From NCBI GenBank assembly GCA_013697915.1, contig JACCVY010000247.1, positions 62,001 to 126,000 on the forward strand: 64,000 nt of DNA, read 5' to 3'. Each line of letters opens with the position of its first letter. Within the stretch, counting starts at the first letter, position 1. The notes under the pieces were generated by a model, which was given only the letters and a program-made list of their open reading frames with translations, did no database searches and was not told the DNA's origin. Position numbers and translations under genes: made by a program. Shown piece after piece: positions 20,024-29,523 of this stretch. Source of the DNA: Blastocatellia bacterium (GTDB taxonomy: Bacteria; Acidobacteriota; Blastocatellia; Pyrinomonadales; Pyrinomonadaceae).

Positions 20024-21961
20024 TTAATCCAAAAACTGTCGCTGCCAAAGCTCAAGTGTCAACAACTGAAACACCTGAAGATTGTAATCCTCGCGGCCGG
20101 AAAGATTCGCGTCGATGATGGGACGCACTTCGTCGGGCCGAAACAATCCCCGGCGGCGGATTGTTTCTTCCGACAAGAGATCGTCAACCATTGGACGCAG
20201 CGGACCGCGCAGCCAGGAACGAATTGGCGCGCCAAAGCCCGCCTTCTTACGCCACACAACATCATGCGGCAACAATTTTTCCAGCGCGCGCTTGAGGATA
20301 TATTTCCGTTTGAAGCCGCGCAGTTTCAGTTCCGGCGGCATAGAGGCAGTGAGCTCAATCATCTTGCGATTGAGAAAAGGCACGCGCACCTCAAGATTTG
20401 CGGCCATCGAAGTTTTATCTGTAGTTATCAAATTCAAACAAGGCAGAAAAGTTTTTAGATCGACGTAAAGCAAACGATTCAACGGCGCGGCGTTTTCCAC
20501 GCGCGCAAAGTAACGACGATGCGCGGCATAAGCATCAAGGTCGCGCGTGGAGCTGCGCATCCCGTCGGAATAAAGTCGCTGCTTCATCTCATCGGTAAAG
20601 TAAGTGCCGTATCCCAGGTATCGTTCTTCAAAGTCGAGACCCGCACTGCGCGCAAACTTTTTGGCGTTACGCAATGGCGCCGTCAAGCGTCCCGGTAATC
20701 CGCCCGGCAACGTCCGCGCCAACGTCTTCATCAGCGGACGGCGCAACATTCCGGGCACTGGATCAAAGGCGCCGGCAATCTTCATTGCGAGCTGGCGTGG
20801 ATAGCCGGCGAAAACTTCATCACCACCCATGCCGGACAACATGACGCGCAGCGTTTCGCGCGCGGCTTGAGAAACCAGATAACTCGGTATGGCCATGTCT
20901 ATCGCCGGCTCGTCCAGGTGATAGACGAGTTTCGGCAGCAACTCGGCGACTGCCGGTTGCAACATGGTCTCGTGATAATCGGTGTCCAGATGTTTGTTAA
21001 CGCGGCGAGCCCATTCGACGTCGTCGGGAATGATGTCGTATCTCAGGTCCTCCGATTCGATGCCGACCGTGTAGGTGGAAACTCTGCGCCCGTTGCTATG
21101 ACGCTTCATCATCGCCACGATGCCTGAAGAATCGATCCCGCCTGACAGAAACGATCCGAGCGGCACGTCGGCAACCATCTCCATGTTTACTACTTCATCC
21201 AGCGTTTCCAGCACGCGGTCCTGCCACCACCTCTCGCTGCGCCCTTCTTCAATTTCGTCAAACGAGACATCCCACCATTCGTCGATCTTGATTTGGTCCT
21301 GCTGGAACGTAAGTGCGTGAGCCGGAGGCAACGTTTTGACTCCGCGAAACAAGGTGTTCGGATCGGGCGCCCAAAGGAAGGTCAGAAACTGGTGAAGTGC
21401 TTCGGGATCGAGCGCCCGTTCAACGAGGCCCGTCGCGAGTATTGCTTTAACTTCCGAGGCGAAAATGAACAAACCCGGTTGGGTTCCTGCCGCGGGTTGG
21501 TAGAAATAATAAAGCGGCTTAATGCCGACGTGATCGCGGGCAAGTGTCAGCGCCCGTTCGTGGTTGTCCCAAACGGCGAAGTGAAACATGCCGTTGAGAC
21601 GCGGCAGACATTCCTTGCCCCACTCCGCAAATGCGTTTAGCAGAACTTCCGTGTCGGTTTCCGTTTGAAAGACATGGCCTTTGCTTTCAAGTTCTGCGCG
21701 CAGCTCGCGATAATTATAAATCTCGCCGCCAAAAGTCAGAACGTAACGGCCGTCAGCCGAAAGCATTGGTTGGTGGCCGGCCGAGCTGGTATCGATGATT
21801 GCCAGACGGCGATGGCCCAGGCAGGCGCGACGTCCGGAATCGTCAATTATTTCTGAGGTCCAGACGCCTTCATCGTCACGGCCACGATGCTCTATTGCCA
21901 GCGACATTCCGGCGATGTGCTTGGTTGGCTCAGCAGAGATTATTCCAGCAATGCCGCACAT
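20024..21961 (-). CDS. asnB: asparagine synthase (glutamine-hydrolysing), first copy
   Basis: MCGIAGI N-terminus (start placed there), SGGIDSSGIVAMM PPi motif, GMGGDEVFAGYPR. Confidence 0.93.
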   Translation of the reverse strand: MCGIAGIISAEPTKHIAGMSLAIEHRGRDDEGVWTSEIIDDSGRRACLGHRRLAIIDTSSAGHQPMLSADGRYVLTFGGEIYNYRELRAELESKGHVFQTETDTEVLLNAFAEWGKECLPRLNGMFHFAVWDNHERALTLARDHVGIKPLYYFYQPAAGTQPGLFIFASEVKAILATGLVERALDPEALHQFLTFLWAPDPNTLFRGVKTLPPAHALTFQQDQIKIDEWWDVSFDEIEEGRSERWWQDRVLETLDEVVNMEMVADVPLGSFLSGGIDSSGIVAMMKRHSNGRRVSTYTVGIESEDLRYDIIPDDVEWARRVNKHLDTDYHETMLQPAVAELLPKLVYHLDEPAIDMAIPSYLVSQAARETLRVMLSGMGGDEVFAGYPRQLAMKIAGAFDPVPGMLRRPLMKTLARTLPGGLPGRLTAPLRNAKKFARSAGLDFEERYLGYGTYFTDEMKQRLYSDGMRSSTRDLDAYAAHRRYFARVENAAPLNRLLYVDLKTFLPCLNLITTDKTSMAANLEVRVPFLNRKMIELTASMPPELKLRGFKRKYILKRALEKLLPHDVVWRKKAGFGAPIRSWLRGPLRPMVDDLLSEETIRRRGLFRPDEVRPIIDANLSGREDYNLQVFQLLTLELWQRQFLD

Positions 21962-21972
21962 AAATAAAAATA

Positions 21973-22135
21973 GTGCTGAGTTATGAGTTGAGTTATGAGC
22001 GTCAAGAAGTTCAGAGTTCAAGCTTTAGCTTGTGTTTTACCAGCGCAAGAGCAACCTGAAGGTTGGAATCTGAACTTCTTGACGCTCATCACTCATCACT
22101 CATCCCTTATCACTCATCACTCATCACTTTTCTAG
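21973..22135. repeat. compound inverted repeat with heptameric arrays (TGAGTTA ... ATCACTC) around AAGCTTTAGCTT and CAACCTGAAGGTTG palindromes
   Basis: Outer arm 1 tgagttatgagttgagttatgagcgtcaagaagttcaga; outer arm 2 tctgaacttcttgacgctcatcactcatcactcatcccttatcactcatcactcatcactt. Confidence 0.88.
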
Positions 22136-24287
22136 CTTGCCCGGTACGGAGAGATTCTCGAATAGCAAAAGTCGCGCGCGCTGTCGCCGCCAGATCCTTT
22201 AACGAAATAGGCGCGGGACCTCCATTAAGGACGACCTCGCAGATGGCACGCACCTCGGCGGCCTGACCCTTGTCCTGCGAGCCTGCGCGCGTCTTCTCTT
22301 CGTGGCCCTTGTAGTAAAGGCTGGCGCTGCGAAAATCGTCGAGTACGAAAGTTTTGCCTTCACCGAAAATCTCCACGCGCTCTTTCGCTAAAGCTTTGTC
22401 GCCTTCCGCCAGATAAGCGATGCAGCCATTCGAGCCATCCGCAAATCGGAGCGTGATAAAGACAGAGTCGTCGTTGGTAATGTCGGCTCTATCGGCGTTG
22501 ACCGCTTCGGCGAACACGGAAACTGGAACTGAGCCGGTCCAGAACTGCATCAGGTCGACGAAGTGACAAACCTCGCCGATGATCCTGCCGCCACCCTCCA
22601 CTGGATCCTGGATCCAATCCTGCGGCGAAACTCGTCCGGCGTTTACGCGATAAAGAATCGATAGCGGCGCGCGCCGTCCGGAAAAGAACTCTTTCGCTTT
22701 GACCGCTAGCGGAGAAAAGCGCCGATTGAACCCAACCATCAACTGCGCCTCAGAACCGCTGGCGGCACGAATAACCTCGTCCAACTCCTGCGCGTTCATT
22801 GCGAGCGGTTTTTCGACAAACACATGCTTGTTGCGCTTGAGCGCCCTGGCCGCGAGCTCGGCGTGCAGGTTGTGGTGGGTGCCAATCACGACGAGGTTAA
22901 TATCCGCGTCCTGAATGATTTCATCGGTTCCGGAAACTGCCCGCGCGAAGCCAAAGTTTTTTGCGGCATCCAGAGCAGTCACGCCGGAGGCAGTGGCGAT
23001 GGAAATTAGATTCGCGCCCTCACTTTTGAAAAGCGGCAGCAACATCGCGCGCACGTAGTTGCCCGCACCGATCATGCCCACGCTTACAGACCGAGCTTCT
23101 TTCCCCGGCTTACGGCCTTCTGATATCGCCACATCCCAATCAAGTTGCCGCTCGGGATCGTAACGAAGCAAGACACCGAGATAAGGCTCGGCAACGTCGC
23201 CTGCGATCAGTTGATAAGCTCGCTCCGCATCGTCAATTTCAAACCGATGACTGATCAATGGCTCGACATCTATCCGCCGCTGGCCCACGAGCTCCAGAAA
23301 CGCTTCGATATTTCTATTCTCAGTCCAACGGACATAACCGAAAGGATAATCCTGTCCCCGCTCTTCGTAATCCGGATCGTACCGCCCCGGGCCATAAGAC
23401 ATTGAAAGCTGTAGAGACAACTCACGCGTGTAATAGCTCTGTCGCGGAATCTGCAAACCCGCGACCCCAACCACGACCACTCTGCCTTTCACACGCGATA
23501 TCTCGCCGGCCAACTCCACCGGCTGGTTAGAATCGGTTGCGGTCGTGATTACAACTGCATCGGCGCCTCTCCCGCGCGTCCAACTCATCACCGCGTCTTT
23601 AATTTCCGTGCCCGGTGTTCCACCCGTAGTACCTCCAGCCTCAGCGCCAAGTCGACGCGCCAAGTCAACGCGCGCCGAATGCAAATCTATTCCAAACACG
23701 CGACAGCCGTTCGCCTTCAACAGTTGCACTGCCAATTGGCCCACCAAACCCAGGCCGATAACTACTATCGACTCGCCCAGCGTCGGCTCAGCCAAACGTA
23801 CGCCCTGCAGCGCGATCGCGCCGAGCGTGCCAAATGCTCCCGCTTCAAAGTCGACCTCTTCAGGCAAGCGCACGCAAAGATTCCGCGGCACTGAAAGCAC
23901 TTCAGCGTGTGATGCGTAACCCACGCCCGCGCAAGCGACGCGATCACCAATTCGGAAGTCAGTTACATCCTCGGCAACCTCAATCACAATACCCGCCGCG
24001 CTATAGCCCAGGGCCTGCGATGCCGCCAGTTTCTCTCGCACCGAATTGAATGTCTGGCGCAGTCCTGCACTGCGCGCTTTATCGATCACAGATCGCACCA
24101 GGTCAGGACGCTCCCGCGCTTCCTGCAACAGGCTTTTGCGCACAGTCTCCACGGCCACCCGTTCCGTCCCCGCACTGATCAATGACGCCACGCTGCGCAC
24201 CAGGACACGTCCGCGCTGTAGGGCCGGCACCGGCACATCCATCGCTGCCGCCTTTCCAGTCTTTCTATTTTGGATAACTTGTTTCAT
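22110..24287 (-). CDS. bi-domain oxidoreductase: zinc-type dehydrogenase fused to Gfo/Idh/MocA family dehydrogenase
   Basis: N-terminal MDR features (GESIVVIGLGLVGQLAVQLLKANG), C-terminal SVGMIGAGNYVRAMLLPLFK and HVFVEKPLAMNAQELDEVI. Confidence 0.92.
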   Translation of the reverse strand: MKQVIQNRKTGKAAAMDVPVPALQRGRVLVRSVASLISAGTERVAVETVRKSLLQEARERPDLVRSVIDKARSAGLRQTFNSVREKLAASQALGYSAAGIVIEVAEDVTDFRIGDRVACAGVGYASHAEVLSVPRNLCVRLPEEVDFEAGAFGTLGAIALQGVRLAEPTLGESIVVIGLGLVGQLAVQLLKANGCRVFGIDLHSARVDLARRLGAEAGGTTGGTPGTEIKDAVMSWTRGRGADAVVITTATDSNQPVELAGEISRVKGRVVVVGVAGLQIPRQSYYTRELSLQLSMSYGPGRYDPDYEERGQDYPFGYVRWTENRNIEAFLELVGQRRIDVEPLISHRFEIDDAERAYQLIAGDVAEPYLGVLLRYDPERQLDWDVAISEGRKPGKEARSVSVGMIGAGNYVRAMLLPLFKSEGANLISIATASGVTALDAAKNFGFARAVSGTDEIIQDADINLVVIGTHHNLHAELAARALKRNKHVFVEKPLAMNAQELDEVIRAASGSEAQLMVGFNRRFSPLAVKAKEFFSGRRAPLSILYRVNAGRVSPQDWIQDPVEGGGRIIGEVCHFVDLMQFWTGSVPVSVFAEAVNADRADITNDDSVFITLRFADGSNGCIAYLAEGDKALAKERVEIFGEGKTFVLDDFRSASLYYKGHEEKTRAGSQDKGQAAEVRAICEVVLNGGPAPISLKDLAATARATFAIRESLRTGQARKVMSDE

Positions 24288-25492
24288 GCGCTCATGTTTG
24301 CCGACTCTTTTTCCGCTAGCTTCTTCTCAATGAGATCGCTCACCCATTCAGCCCGGGCGTCCCAGGTGCCATCTTTGACGGCTGCTTGTCGTCTGCCCGG
24401 GGCGGCCGGGTCAGTTTCTGCCAGTGCATCATCAATCAAATTAAAAAAGTCTTCGCGGCTGCGCGCGATGCGCAGCACATCGCCGAGCGACTCATATTCC
24501 GGCAAGGCCGCAATCACTACCGGCTTTCCGGTTGCCAGATATTCCCGCACCTTGATTGCCGAGCCATAACTCGTAAAGGCGTTCTGAATGTCCCAGGGCA
24601 GCACGCAGACATCGAAGCCCGCAGCGTAGCGCGGTAGTTCTTCGTAAGCAACCGGTGGGAGGAAATGCGTATTTTGCAGCGCTTCTATTTCCAGTCCGCG
24701 CGACTTATTGCCGATGAAAACCCATTGCCACTCCGGCCGTTCGCGCGCCGCACGTTTGATCAACTCCTGGTCAATCAGCCAGGGTTCAATGGCGCCAAAA
24801 TAGCCCAGGCGCGGTCCGGCAATTTTTTCCAACTCCCGCGCGACCCTCACTTTGGTCAATTCGCCGCCGCGCACGCTCGCCCAGTGGTCAAAATCTACTG
24901 CCTGCTCCAACAGGTATGAACGCTCTCGGCCTCGAGTTGCTTCGGCAAGAAGTTTCCGGCCCGAATAGAGAATTATGTCAGCGCCGGCAATTGCCTTTTC
25001 ATGCAAAGTCGTAATTAGCGCCGGATCGGTGGCATGGTCCATCGCGTTCGAATCATACTTGTCAGACACCTGGTAGACCACCAACGACTCATCCAACCGG
25101 CCCATCATTTCGACCGCGGTCGGAATCGCAATCCAGAGAATCGGATTTCTTAGTCCACGACGTTTTGCGAGCGCCGCAATCTGCGTAGTTAGCAAATGGC
25201 GATTGGCAAACCGCGCGGACCTGCTGCCGTAAAATGGTATCGCCGCCGGCGAAACGACGGTGATTCCTTCCGCGGTTTGGCGCGCAAGTTTTGCGTAGCT
25301 GCGTAACTTGCGCGCGATTCGCGGCACGAAGTCTTTGTTCGCGATAGGGGCGAGCCCCATCGAGATAGAGTTGACGAAAAGCACGCGGTTACCGGCGCGC
25401 GCGAAGCGTCGCATCAAGTGTTTTTTGGAGTGAGGATGGTGATACCACCAGTCTTCGCCACCGAAACAGATAATGGATCGATCCCGAATCAC
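24284..25492 (-). CDS. glycosyltransferase (GT4-like)
   Basis: RLGYFGAIEPWLIDQELIKRAARERPEWQWVFIG, FDVCVLPWDIQNAFTSYGSAIKVREYLATGKPVV; overlaps the next gene by 4 bp. Confidence 0.85.
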   Translation of the reverse strand: MIRDRSIICFGGEDWWYHHPHSKKHLMRRFARAGNRVLFVNSISMGLAPIANKDFVPRIARKLRSYAKLARQTAEGITVVSPAAIPFYGSRSARFANRHLLTTQIAALAKRRGLRNPILWIAIPTAVEMMGRLDESLVVYQVSDKYDSNAMDHATDPALITTLHEKAIAGADIILYSGRKLLAEATRGRERSYLLEQAVDFDHWASVRGGELTKVRVARELEKIAGPRLGYFGAIEPWLIDQELIKRAARERPEWQWVFIGNKSRGLEIEALQNTHFLPPVAYEELPRYAAGFDVCVLPWDIQNAFTSYGSAIKVREYLATGKPVVIAALPEYESLGDVLRIARSREDFFNLIDDALAETDPAAPGRRQAAVKDGTWDARAEWVSDLIEKKLAEKESANMSA

Positions 25493-25504
25493 TAATAAAT
25501 CAAT

Positions 25505-26836
25505 TCACGCTACAGCCTTGCGTGTGCGAATCTGCCAAAAACGTTTGGCGGCCCAGGTTAAAGAGACCGCCGCGAGTATGAAAAGAAAATAGTGCACTGC
25601 CAACACGTACCGATATTCCGTATGAACTGCCGACTGGATGCAGACAAAGTAGGCGGGAACTATAAGCAAGATCGCGAGTGCGTGGGTTTTTCCGCGCCTG
25701 AAAAGCAGGAAAGCCCCTAATAAGATTAGCGGAAGATCGATGGCCGTTATGAATAGGTTTTGTATTTTGCCGATTACAAAACGCGGGACTAGCGTCAGAT
25801 AAGTCACAGGCGGACCAGTGGAAATCCTCCTTGCCCTTTCCAATCTCAGCATGGAGGCGCCACGCTGAATCATCACCCCAAGAAACCATGCTGGGTGCGC
25901 ACGCACAATCCCTAACCAGCGAGAAATGCGCATTCGGTCGCGTTTGATTCCCTCAGGCTGCCACAGCGTTCCATAGTAATCCGGCCGGTTTAGTTCTTCA
26001 GCCTCCATCTTCATCAACTCGATATCGGTATTTGGTATTCCAAACCTGCGCTCGGGATCGTAGTCGCCGATGCCTTCGAGCATTGTCTGTCCAGCGCCCA
26101 GGGAGACCGGAACAAAACGATGAAACACGATCCAGTTTCGCACGGTCATTGGCGCGATTACGACGATGGCGCTCCCTAACAATGCTGCCGCGAAACGAAG
26201 CCTCTGGCCGCGTCGAAACAAGAGAGGTAACACGAGAAGCATGAACGGCGCCAGAAGTAACGCATTTGCCCTTAGCCAGCACGAGAGACCCGCGCATGCG
26301 CCGGCAACAATGATGAATTCAACGCGCGGATTTTTGTAGGCCTTCGCGAGAAAGTAGGTCGCAAGCAAGATGGGCACAACCGAAAGAGTGTCAGGCAGAA
26401 GCAGCACTGAGTTCCAGGTAAACTGCGGCGACAAAGCAACCAGCAATCCGGATACTATCGCCGTGCTCGTGGCCAGCAACTCCTTTGCGATTAGGAAAAC
26501 AATCAAGGCGGCCAGGGCATCAAGCGTGATCTGCAAAAGTTGTATCGCTGTACTTGACTCCCCAAAGAACCGAAAGATAAGTGCCAGCAAAATCGGATAA
26601 CCTGGTGGGTGTCCCAGCAAATTAGTGTCAGCGAGCGGGCTCGCCGGATTGAACAAAGAGCCAGGTCCGCCCGCCAGAATCAACCTGGCCGTATTCCAGT
26701 AGTCATTCACAACTCCGGTTTGTACTTTCCAGACGTCGGCTCCCGCCTCTTGCCGCAACAAGAGACGCACGCCCAATGCGGCGAGGAAAACCATCAGTCC
26801 GAAAAGCACAAGACGTGAACGATTGCGAGTCATCAA
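25505..26836 (-). CDS. GT39/ArnT-like polytopic membrane glycosyltransferase
   Basis: Multiple TM segments, PGYPILLALIFRFFGESSTAIQLLQ; paralogous to 29524..30927. Confidence 0.75.
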   Translation of the reverse strand: MMTRNRSRLVLFGLMVFLAALGVRLLLRQEAGADVWKVQTGVVNDYWNTARLILAGGPGSLFNPASPLADTNLLGHPPGYPILLALIFRFFGESSTAIQLLQITLDALAALIVFLIAKELLATSTAIVSGLLVALSPQFTWNSVLLLPDTLSVVPILLATYFLAKAYKNPRVEFIIVAGACAGLSCWLRANALLLAPFMLLVLPLLFRRGQRLRFAAALLGSAIVVIAPMTVRNWIVFHRFVPVSLGAGQTMLEGIGDYDPERRFGIPNTDIELMKMEAEELNRPDYYGTLWQPEGIKRDRMRISRWLGIVRAHPAWFLGVMIQRGASMLRLERARRISTGPPVTYLTLVPRFVIGKIQNLFITAIDLPLILLGAFLLFRRGKTHALAILLIVPAYFVCIQSAVHTEYRYVLAVHYFLFILAAVSLTWAAKRFWQIRTRKAVA

Positions 26837-26901
26837 GCGAAACGGCCCGATTGGCCGACGGGAGATAGTACAATAGCCGCCTCGTTAATCGCACAAATAC
26901 C

Positions 26902-28053
26902 ATGAAGCCTGTAATCCATTTAGCGCTCACACATGATTGGGAACTGCGTGGCGACGGTTCGGGCGATATCGAACAGATTCAGTTTGCGCCGATGCGGCGT
27001 TTGCTGAAACTTTATGGCGCCTTCGGAATCCGCACCACGTTTTTTCCGGATGTGATGCAGCAACTTGCCTTCAGAGAACTGGAGAGCGGGCACCCTGAAC
27101 TAAAGAAACGAGCCGATTCATGGGATCAACACGTGCGCGATGCCTATCAGCAGGGTCACGACGTTCAATTGCATCTTCATTCCCAGTGGGATGATGCAGT
27201 CTACGATTCCGGCAAATGGCAACTGCGCGGCAAGTGGTCCATCCTGGATTATGACCCGGGCGTTGCGTATCGGATGTTGAAATCATCCAAAGAATATTTG
27301 GAGCGGACTTTACGTTCTATCGATCCAGCATATCGTTGCCAGGCCTTTCGCGCGAGCGCGCTCGCCCTCGCTCCTTCTCCTCATCTGCTTCAGCAACTGG
27401 TCAACCTGGGAATAACTCTCGACGTGAGTCTGGCTCCAGGCCTTCACCTAAACACGCAAAATCTGGAACTTGACTATCGGGAATGTGATTCAACATTTCT
27501 TCCGTTCTATCCGCAAATGGACGACGCTCGTCGAATCTCACGCAACCGGGAGCCAATAATCTGCGCACCGATTCACACATTTCGGGCGTCGCGTTACGGT
27601 GTTTCCAAACAAAACCTGTCCCTCCTAGGAAGGAAAATCAAAAACGACATGGAAGTGATGCTTTCGGGCGCAGATCGAAAAACCGCTGAAGACTATGGAA
27701 ATAAACAATGGCTGCCTAAGGGCCGCTCGTCCCCACTCGCACAGGCTTATGAAAAGGTCATCCTTCCCGGTCTTAAAGGAAAGCATTTTGTTTCCGACAC
27801 AGCCCGCCTCAGCTATTCGCTGCTGGATGAGATGCTTAAAGACATTCGCCGCCGTGCGTTGGCCTATGGCTTGGCCCAGGTACCCGTGGTGCTGATAAAC
27901 CATCCGAAAGAGATCAACAACTATTCCGCAATTGAACGCTTCATCAGCGAAGCCGCGCGGGCCGACGACATCAAGTTCATCACCCTCTCGGAATTGACGT
28001 CTAAGTTACAAGACGGGGAGTTCTACGTGGCGAGGCGCTCACACGATAAGTGA
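26902..28053 (+). CDS. polysaccharide deacetylase-like protein
   Basis: ALTHDWE, GHDVQLHLHSQWDDAVY, CQAFRASALA; similar to the central module of 32614..35439. Confidence 0.7.
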   Translation: MKPVIHLALTHDWELRGDGSGDIEQIQFAPMRRLLKLYGAFGIRTTFFPDVMQQLAFRELESGHPELKKRADSWDQHVRDAYQQGHDVQLHLHSQWDDAVYDSGKWQLRGKWSILDYDPGVAYRMLKSSKEYLERTLRSIDPAYRCQAFRASALALAPSPHLLQQLVNLGITLDVSLAPGLHLNTQNLELDYRECDSTFLPFYPQMDDARRISRNREPIICAPIHTFRASRYGVSKQNLSLLGRKIKNDMEVMLSGADRKTAEDYGNKQWLPKGRSSPLAQAYEKVILPGLKGKHFVSDTARLSYSLLDEMLKDIRRRALAYGLAQVPVVLINHPKEINNYSAIERFISEAARADDIKFITLSELTSKLQDGEFYVARRSHDK

Positions 28054-28131
28054 GTGAGTAACTTGGTTCAATTTGAACTTTTAGGTTCGAAGGACCGGGA
28101 GTTAGTCGCCCGGCCGTGAAGGCGGTGTAGT

Positions 28132-29070
28132 TTAGTGATGGCTTGCGAGATATTCCTGAGAGTAAACAGCCCGCGGGTAGCAAGTGATTCCGTTCTTCGC
28201 AAGCCGCAGCATCTCGACAAAAAGTCCGGCCGCATCGACTCTCAAGAACTTCATCCCCTTGATGTCCAGTTCCTGGCTCAACGCCTCCGGAATGTAACTC
28301 TTCATGTAGCGCTCCGCATTGTGACGATTCCCGATGTCCATGTTTTGCGCATAGGTCTCAACAATTTCCGTCTCGCCGCAATAGTTAATACAAGGCGCTT
28401 TGAAAAGCTGCGAATGATATATCCGGACCGGGAAATCATCCTTTAAGGCATCGGCCACGCAGTACGTGAACGAGAGACTGGCATGGCCCACTCCGAGTCC
28501 AATAATTTTGGCGTTATGTTCAACGAGCTTGAAAAAAGGGCTGCCCTTGTCATAGGGGTACGGCGAATGTTGGTGCGTGGCGGTCAACTCTTTGGCCAGC
28601 GGGCCGATGGCGCAAACTGATTTTGTGGGATGAAGACTTCTTACGGCATCAGCGTGCCTCCGGGCAAACTCCGACAGGAGTCCCATATAAGAAGGCGTCC
28701 GGCGCACATTAAACACATGTCCTTGCAGCAGGTATTGGTAAGAAGAAATGCGATGATTGGAGTAGGTGGGGAAAAGAACTGTGCCTTGCGGGCCAATCGC
28801 GTCTCGAATCAACGCGATGATACGATAAAAAGGGAAGCCCAGATTGAGCTTATCGACCGAGCTGTGAACAAAGACAGTGTCTCGCTTACCTAAACCCAGA
28901 TCGTTTGCCAGAATATCTGAAAAATCAGTTTCACCGAGAACTGGGAGCCGAGCGATTCGAGCCTGTTGAAGTTTATGTTTGGAGCGCCTAAGCGACGCGA
29001 CTGCGCTTGCCGGTAATACTCTCCTCGCAAAAGCTTGAACGCTCCTTTTCATGTGCTTAACAACCGGCAC
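28132..29070 (-). CDS. AAC(3)-fold N-acyltransferase
   Basis: LGKRDTVFVHSSVDKLNLGFPFYRIIALIRDAIGPQGTVLFPTYS, HPTKSVCAIGPLAKELTATHQHSPYPYDKGSPFFKL. Confidence 0.82.
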   Translation of the reverse strand: MPVVKHMKRSVQAFARRVLPASAVASLRRSKHKLQQARIARLPVLGETDFSDILANDLGLGKRDTVFVHSSVDKLNLGFPFYRIIALIRDAIGPQGTVLFPTYSNHRISSYQYLLQGHVFNVRRTPSYMGLLSEFARRHADAVRSLHPTKSVCAIGPLAKELTATHQHSPYPYDKGSPFFKLVEHNAKIIGLGVGHASLSFTYCVADALKDDFPVRIYHSQLFKAPCINYCGETEIVETYAQNMDIGNRHNAERYMKSYIPEALSQELDIKGMKFLRVDAAGLFVEMLRLAKNGITCYPRAVYSQEYLASHH

Positions 29071-29079
29071 TTCCCGGCG

Positions 29080-29391
29080 CTAACCAATCTCTCTCGGCAA
29101 CAGGCTTTCGAGATAGTCCGTTAAACTTCCGAGAGTGGTGAACGGGCTATTTTCTTTCGATATCAGATCATCGTCTACTCTAATCGCTATTTCGAGGTTG
29201 AAGTCCTCTTTGATCTTCTCTTCAACTTCCATAATAAACTCTACGAAATCCAGCGACGTTTCAAAGGCGCTCGATTTTCCGTACAAAATAGTTTCCGGCG
29301 ACTTCTCCAGCTGAACCGCTTTTGGAAGCTTGCGGTTAATCTCATCCACCGCGCCGTAAATCGCCTTCATAATCTTTTCTCGATTAGCCAT
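29080..29391 (-). CDS. acyl carrier protein-like protein
   Basis: FETSLDFVEFIMEVEEKIKEDFNLEIAI resembles a phosphopantetheine-Ser helix II; small acidic protein. Confidence 0.75.
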   Translation of the reverse strand: MANREKIMKAIYGAVDEINRKLPKAVQLEKSPETILYGKSSAFETSLDFVEFIMEVEEKIKEDFNLEIAIRVDDDLISKENSPFTTLGSLTDYLESLLPREIG

Positions 29392-29523
29392 GGTTCTCCT
29401 TTAGGGCGAAGGCTTCACGCAAGCCGCGAAGAAAGTGAAACTTGCACACGATGGGAATGCCGGACAGTCTAAAAGTCTTTTCTTCAAAGAGAGCGGTCAC
29501 CCAGGCAATTGCCCGCTTCTCTC

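Noticed and set aside
28132-29070. Aminoglycoside resistance gene (AAC(3))
   Set aside because: Family fold only; context is a polysaccharide cluster next to an ACP, so a biosynthetic acyltransferase is more likely.
29080-29391. NRPS/PKS cluster suggested by the ACP
   Set aside because: No ketosynthase, condensation or adenylation domain seen nearby.
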